Origin: Ophiura sarsii
Lineage: Eukaryota; Echinodermata; Ophiuroidea; Amphilepidida; Ophiuridae
Direction of reading: 5' to 3'
DNA: 64,000 nucleotides
NCBI GenBank assembly: GCA_035610835.1
Contig: CM069447.1
Location: 38,786,057-38,850,056, forward strand
Shown here: one piece after another, positions 59,172-64,000 of the stretch
How the letters are laid out: each line of letters begins with the position of its first letter
Numbering within the stretch: the first letter of the stretch is position 1
Notes under the pieces: model-generated
What the model saw: only the letters and a program-made list of their open reading frames with translations
The model's database searches: none
Told to the model about the DNA's origin: nothing
Position numbers and translations under genes: made by a program

Positions 59172-59345
59172 ATTCAACAATACAAGCCCACACTTACGCT
59201 CACAATATCTTCTTGCACATGTTTCTTCACCTTCTTTATCATATGGACGACGTTCTTTTCAAGATGCTTCTGTTGAACTTTGGAACAAATTACCATATCA
59301 TATTAAATCAGCCAAAACTCATATCATATCGGAATGGATATAGAT
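59172..59345 (+). pseudogene. C-terminal relic of a LINE ORF
   Basis: One frame reads LSYGRRSFQDASVELWNKLP then YHIKSAKTHIISEWI and stop. This is the RSFxxAxxxLWNxLPxxIKxAxT block that ends many CR1-like LINE polyproteins. It is 5'-truncated. A mini inverted pair CAGGGT/ACCCTGTA lies just downstream (59452-59482). Confidence 0.75.
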
Positions 59346-59519
59346 ATTTTGATGAAATTAACAGATTAAGTAGAAACATGTTCCCCATTATATCGCAGGC
59401 ATCAGACTTGGATTGCAATGCTGTTTTCATATTGTTATTAATTTTCAAACAGGGTATAAATCTTTGTGGGACACCCTGTATGCCTTCTAACATTTGTGTA
59501 GGGATTTGTTTTGGATAAA

Positions 59520-60597
59520 GTGTCAACTAAGGGCATATCATATTACTGAAAGAGAAAGGGTCAGAGTTTCAAATTTTATGGGAGCTTTTGGTTTCTATAT
59601 TTGTATTGGTGACGACGGCTATTAATATTATATGTTGGCGGTTAAGTGGCCTGGTCATTAAACTCGACTCTTTAATGGGGAATTTTAGTATCTCGAAGAG
59701 GTAATTTTCTATCACTGGCTAAATCTGGTTGACTGTTCTAAAGGTTGGATATCAAAGGAAATATCATAAAGTGACTATCATGTTTAAGATATAACATTCC
59801 AGGCATCACTGTGGCTTGACTTGTAACACCGAAAGGTTCATATTGATAATACATGATAATACAGTATTATATTCATTGGTTTTTTTCTTCAGTATTTAAA
59901 TCGGGATGTTATATCTATCATTTGATACGGAGAAAAAACCAACAAATGTGTATTTATCTTTGGAGTAATTTTCCAATCGCATCATAACAAAGGTGAGCAG
60001 GTATCAATTATCATTTACAATAAATGTGTAGCTATGATTCAGAGCTATAATCATGACAAATGTCATGAGGCTTACATTCATATTAGCGATGTTATAAGTG
60101 AGGAGGTAGAACTTATTGAATGACTCTCGTACTTATCTTAAAGATTTGACAATTTGGATAGTTTTCCATACTCTTCTTGCACGTTGAATGATATACTTTT
60201 TCAGCGCAATGCAAGCGATGGCTTAATCGTAGCAGAGTGAAAACAAGCGCGGCGGTCAGTCTGGTACTCAAGGGTAACCATGGTGATCTTCTCCCGTCAT
60301 AGCCTAGTATGTGTTCTAGTTTGAATGATGATTTGTGGTTGCTCCACCTACTTTTTTAATGTAGTGTCACATAACCCAATGTACATTTGAAAACAGAATG
60401 TAAACTGATAAAACAGAATGTATACTGTTCAAGTCTAATATATTACAATGCTACAATATTCACAGCTGTGTCACCTCAATGCTGATTGATACATCTTACA
60501 ACCCTAAATTCGTAATACGTCGTAGATACACAGCGAATATTAATGTGAAGTCTCGACATTGGTGCCACAACGAATGAGACTACTAAAAGGGCTGTTA
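59520..60597. other. Unassigned sequence
   Basis: No gene was recognised. The stretch 60190-60290 shares short words (GCAATGCAAGCGATGG, GATCTTCTCCCGTC) with 62500-62720, suggesting another diverged repeat. Confidence 0.4.
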
Positions 60598-61164
60598 CCA
60601 GTCAGCTGTAGAACGGGGCTCCGTTTTAATTGAGGGCGCTCTAAAACGACGGGTCTCCGTAACCAAGGCAACGCACACCCGTCAATTTGCGCAATTATTG
60701 AATTTTCGCCTTCTACCCCCAACGTTACACGACACAAGCTAAAAGTATGTCTTTTTGACCGGTTTGCTGCGATGAGACCACCATTTCCTAGACGAGATTA
60801 CACCAATTTTAAGAATTTTTAGGGTAAATGTGATAATTTTTGCATTAAATATAAGCCCAATAGTATTCAGAAGTGATGCCTTTGTAACGGTTATCTCTGT
60901 GATAACAGAGTTATTTCGTTGTTTAAAATCGGCAAAATCGGCTTTTTATGAATTTTGAAAATTACTGTGACGACGTGAGGCCGTTCCCTTGGAAACGCTG
61001 TCCCGTTCCCAAGCCCGCCCTCTATTGAAAAATGGTTTTTGTTCGTATTCCGGCGGGCGACGGACTTCAGTCACTTTATGAATCGCCGTGTAAAAAATGA
61101 CGGCAGTGCGTCACTAAATAGAGCGCCCTCAATTGAAACGGGGCTCCGTTCTACAGCTGACTGG
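60598..61164. mobile_element. 567-bp PIF/Harbinger-like MITE
   Basis: The ends CCAGTCAGCTGTAGAACGG are inverted at both sides and continue AATTGAGGGCGCTCTA with two mismatches. A 3-bp TTA duplication flanks it (60595-60597, 61165-61167), as expected for Harbinger (TWA). A diverged relative lies at 22890-23640. Confidence 0.85.
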
Positions 61165-61167
61165 TTA

Positions 61168-62098
61168 CATCTACATGCACGGCGATCAGACCTAGAGCTT
61201 GCATTGCGATGCGCTTAAAAAGTATCAAAAAGTACCAACAAAGGGGCGAGGGTCCCCATGCTCGCTCTTGAGCTTGTTTCCCCTCAAAATATGAATAAAC
61301 ATGTAGCAAGGGCGCGGAAAACAGTCCAAAATTGTCAAACCTTTAATACCAGGTAGCTCTTACTATGTTCCTGTCCCGCTTATCAAGTTTTTATTGCGCT
61401 CTTAGTACGTTCCATTGCGTTTTTACTTTCAAGTCTCACTTGGATACATATCAGTGTAACAGGTGATTGGTATTGTAATCCATCCATGCATGTCTTCTTC
61501 TGGAGTATGATTTTAGATGAACTAATGACTCCGAGCAATCGCCCTATTTGCCCTTTGCATAGTCCGCATTTGTGAGTAGAGCCTCACACTGGTACTATAC
61601 ATGACTATAGGTCGACTCGCTGGTCATGCAGTGAGACATTGTGCAATGATGCAATCTGATTCCAGTTATAGGAGGCTCTCCTCGGAAATGGCGGATCCGT
61701 GCAGAGAGCGCATAAACAGAGCATTCTGCGTGCTCACTCTTATTGGGGGGGGGGGGGGGGGGGGGGGGGGCTTAGCGAACACATAGAAACCATTGTAAAA
61801 GCAAAAGGCAAGGCTTCATCCTTTAAGGGCAGATGGAAGGAAGTGGAAGGAAGTCTTCTCCACTCGAACCCTACGTAGAGAACAATATTGAGTACTTGCT
61901 GCAACCTCTTGCTGTCAACGGGACTCACGTCGCTCGCTTTGTGCTGCCACGGCGACTCTACCATTTTGACTACTGGATATAAAGGACGCTCTAATTATAT
62001 ATCCTAGCTACTGAGTCATTACAGCGTCCTGGTCAGAACGCCGAACCATGCGCTTGTTTTGTGCATGCACAACACAAGCACGGTGCACTGGCGCTTAA
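61168..62098. other. Unassigned sequence with a 26-nt poly-G tract
   Basis: Poly-G at 61745-61770. No gene was recognised. Poly-Pro/poly-Gly frames around the tract are artefacts. Confidence 0.4.
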
Positions 62099-62497
62099 AG
62101 GGACATTAAGTGGTGTTGAAAAGTTTAAATGTTTAAAAATTTACTTCAGAATTCAAGATGAACATTAAAAATCGCCATTATTGTTGTTTCTACTAACAAA
62201 AAACACAGCAAAACTAGATTTAAACAATATCATCGCTATTTATTGAAAAACGCCCTCTATGCAAATATGGTTCGCGTTATGTATCACGCGTACTGCACGG
62301 GGATACTGTCGGACGTAAAATGCTGGTCCCGCGGGATAAGCATTTTTTGAATCGACGTTTTCTTGTACAAAATGAGCTGATTTTTCTTAATCCTTATAGG
62401 TGTAAGTTCATACATGTAATACAATTGTAAAAATAAACTAATCTCAGTTTTTATCATAATTGAGGGCGCTGCCTCCAACACATCTCTTAGTGTCCCT
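62099..62497. mobile_element. 399-bp TTAA-flanked MITE
   Basis: It is flanked by TTAA (62095-62098, 62498-62501) with terminal inverted repeats AGGGACATTAAG and AGGGACACTAAG. An internal TTGAGGGCGCT word is shared with the Harbinger-like elements. Confidence 0.88.
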
Positions 62498-62501
62498 TTA
62501 A

Positions 62502-64000
62502 GTCCGACTATGGGAACCCTCTCCCGTCTTAGCCAGTGCACACTGCGTCACAAATGGGTTTTTAGGAAGTCTTGATGCGTTTGGTAATGCAAGCGCCGGT
62601 CAGATCGCAGCAGAATGTGAAAGGGTTTTAGTGACCTTAACTTCGGACAGTTTTGCGTGCTCTTCCTGCGTGCATAATTTAATACTTTTTGAGTGCAATG
62701 CAATCGTTGGCCTGATCGCCATAGGTGTAACAGTAGAGGAAAGCTCGAGGAAAAAGTACCCATTCAGTGAGGTATTATTCACCGATCCTTTGTCAGTCCT
62801 TTTATCAGTATAGAAAAAAGGATCGTGCTTTCCCCGCTCTTTCCTCGAGGTTTCCTCTACTTGTGTTTGGGCAAGAGCCCTAACTAGTTTGACTTTCTCC
62901 GCAAGATATGACTGGTCGTGGAGTGAGACGTGGTGATATTATGCAACACTCTCATTCAATTCTAGTTCTGAGGCCGTACCCGGTAGCGAATTTATTAACC
63001 GTAAACAACATTTGGCCAAACACTGTATACATGTATTATCAGTTTCATCATGTACACTATAGGCTTTATCCGTCAAGGTACCACATGTTGTTTAAGTTAC
63101 TGATAATATCGCTACCATGCAAACGAGTCTATATCTGTTTGACGATTCTGGGGCTTTACCCATTCTTTTGCCATCTCTTGGTTAATTTATTTATTAGATT
63201 TGTGCAAAGACATGATATTTGTTCTTTCACTATTTACTCGACGGTAACATTTTACACATACAGAACGACCGCTTTTTAAAGTGTTAGTTGTATTTATTTG
63301 CTTAGTTTTATTTATTTGTTTCCATCTCCATAATACAAACTCAATAACAATGATATAAGTGACATACGGGTAATGCATATCTAAGTCGCAGAGCGTGAGG
63401 AAGATGGCACTCAATAAGTCACAATAATTACAAGAAAGCAATTATTTAACATGATTTTAAGTAGCAGTAATTAATGAATAAGACCTGGAAATTCCGATGT
63501 CTGGCAATGGTCATATATTAATGTAGCACTGTGTCACATACAAACAGTATTTGCAATCTATTTCATAATACTCTCAATATAGGCTATGTACAGTATTTTA
63601 ACATATTAATTTAGTGATCATTTAAAGTCGGCCTACCCCCTTTAAGTAACTGACATGTAGAAAATAAATATCTGTCAAAATATTGTTGTACAGTTCTGCA
63701 TAATATATAAATAAGATATCTATACCTTTTATGTACAAAATAATTGCATATGCCTATATATTATACAAAGAATTAGGGATATAGTCTATCAAATAGAGAA
63801 CCTAAAGTGAGTAAAAACTTAATATGATGCCCATCGACAATTCGTGTAACCCATCCATAAACATACTATTTCGGAGCTTTTAAGCTGTTAAAAAAAAAAA
63901 AAAAATCAAAATCAAAATCAAAATCCATATCGCACTTTAGCATCACCAATAATTTAGACGTTGCCAATAATTCTGACATTTGGCCTATTTTCCCTTAAAG
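62502..64000. other. Unassigned sequence to window end
   Basis: A short (AAAATC)n microsatellite lies at about 63897-63924. A 123-codon open frame at 62908-63279 has no recognisable domain and ordinary AT-rich composition. It is not called as a gene. Confidence 0.4.

Noticed and set aside
62908..63279. 123-codon open frame
   Set aside because: It has no recognisable motif, and its hydrophobic composition is expected of AT-rich random sequence.
1..64000. CRISPR array, prokaryotic operon, prophage or rRNA operon
   Set aside because: The tandem repeats have no unique spacers of CRISPR type. Split exons and LINE/MITE content show animal nuclear DNA.

Overview
The window looks like nuclear DNA of a marine invertebrate deuterostome, most likely an echinoderm. 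The reasons are AT-rich, repeat-dense sequence, split genes with GT/AG introns, frequent TAGGCCTA-type words, and a receptor gene of the animal Tie family. No bacterial gene, rRNA or CRISPR array was seen. Most of the 64 kb is transposon-derived. Only one locus looks like a living protein-coding gene.

That locus is on the minus strand (14361-22721). Six exons encode, in order, two Ig-like domains, three Tie-type EGF modules and a further Cys-rich EGF-like exon. Every exon is phase 1-1 with a length divisible by three, and together they give 436 codons. The domain order and several motifs match the ectodomain of Tie/angiopoietin receptors. The signal-peptide exon and the transmembrane and kinase exons were not found. 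The introns carry a MITE full of GATACTGG palindromes and two decayed copies of the EGF-2 exon. One of those copies is split by a head-to-tail Helitron pair, itself hit by a TTAA-targeting element.

Left flank (1-14360): a tandem duplication with a tRNA-Arg-like sequence, a ~140-bp satellite split by a 3.16-kb TTAA-flanked element, diverged repeats, and an OTU-protease pseudogene (minus strand) broken by a 245-bp MITE.

Middle (22.8-42 kb): a Harbinger-like element, a 26-bp minisatellite, long hairpins, and hAT-like ends fused to long poly-G tracts. It also holds two adjoining perfect palindromes, an L1/Tx1-like reverse-transcriptase relic, a satellite carrying nuclear-receptor DR1 sites, a mariner-like MITE and a decayed RTE-type LINE (39.0-41.9 kb).

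Right part (42-64 kb): a 2.67-kb TIR element, pentanucleotide microsatellites, a hAT MITE with a perfect 8-bp target duplication, a mariner-like MITE and a foldback element. It also holds a three-copy hairpin cassette inside segmental duplications, a solo LTR whose empty site survives in a paralogous copy, a ~200-bp tandem array, a Harbinger-like MITE and a TTAA-type MITE. Stretches where nothing was recognised are listed as such.
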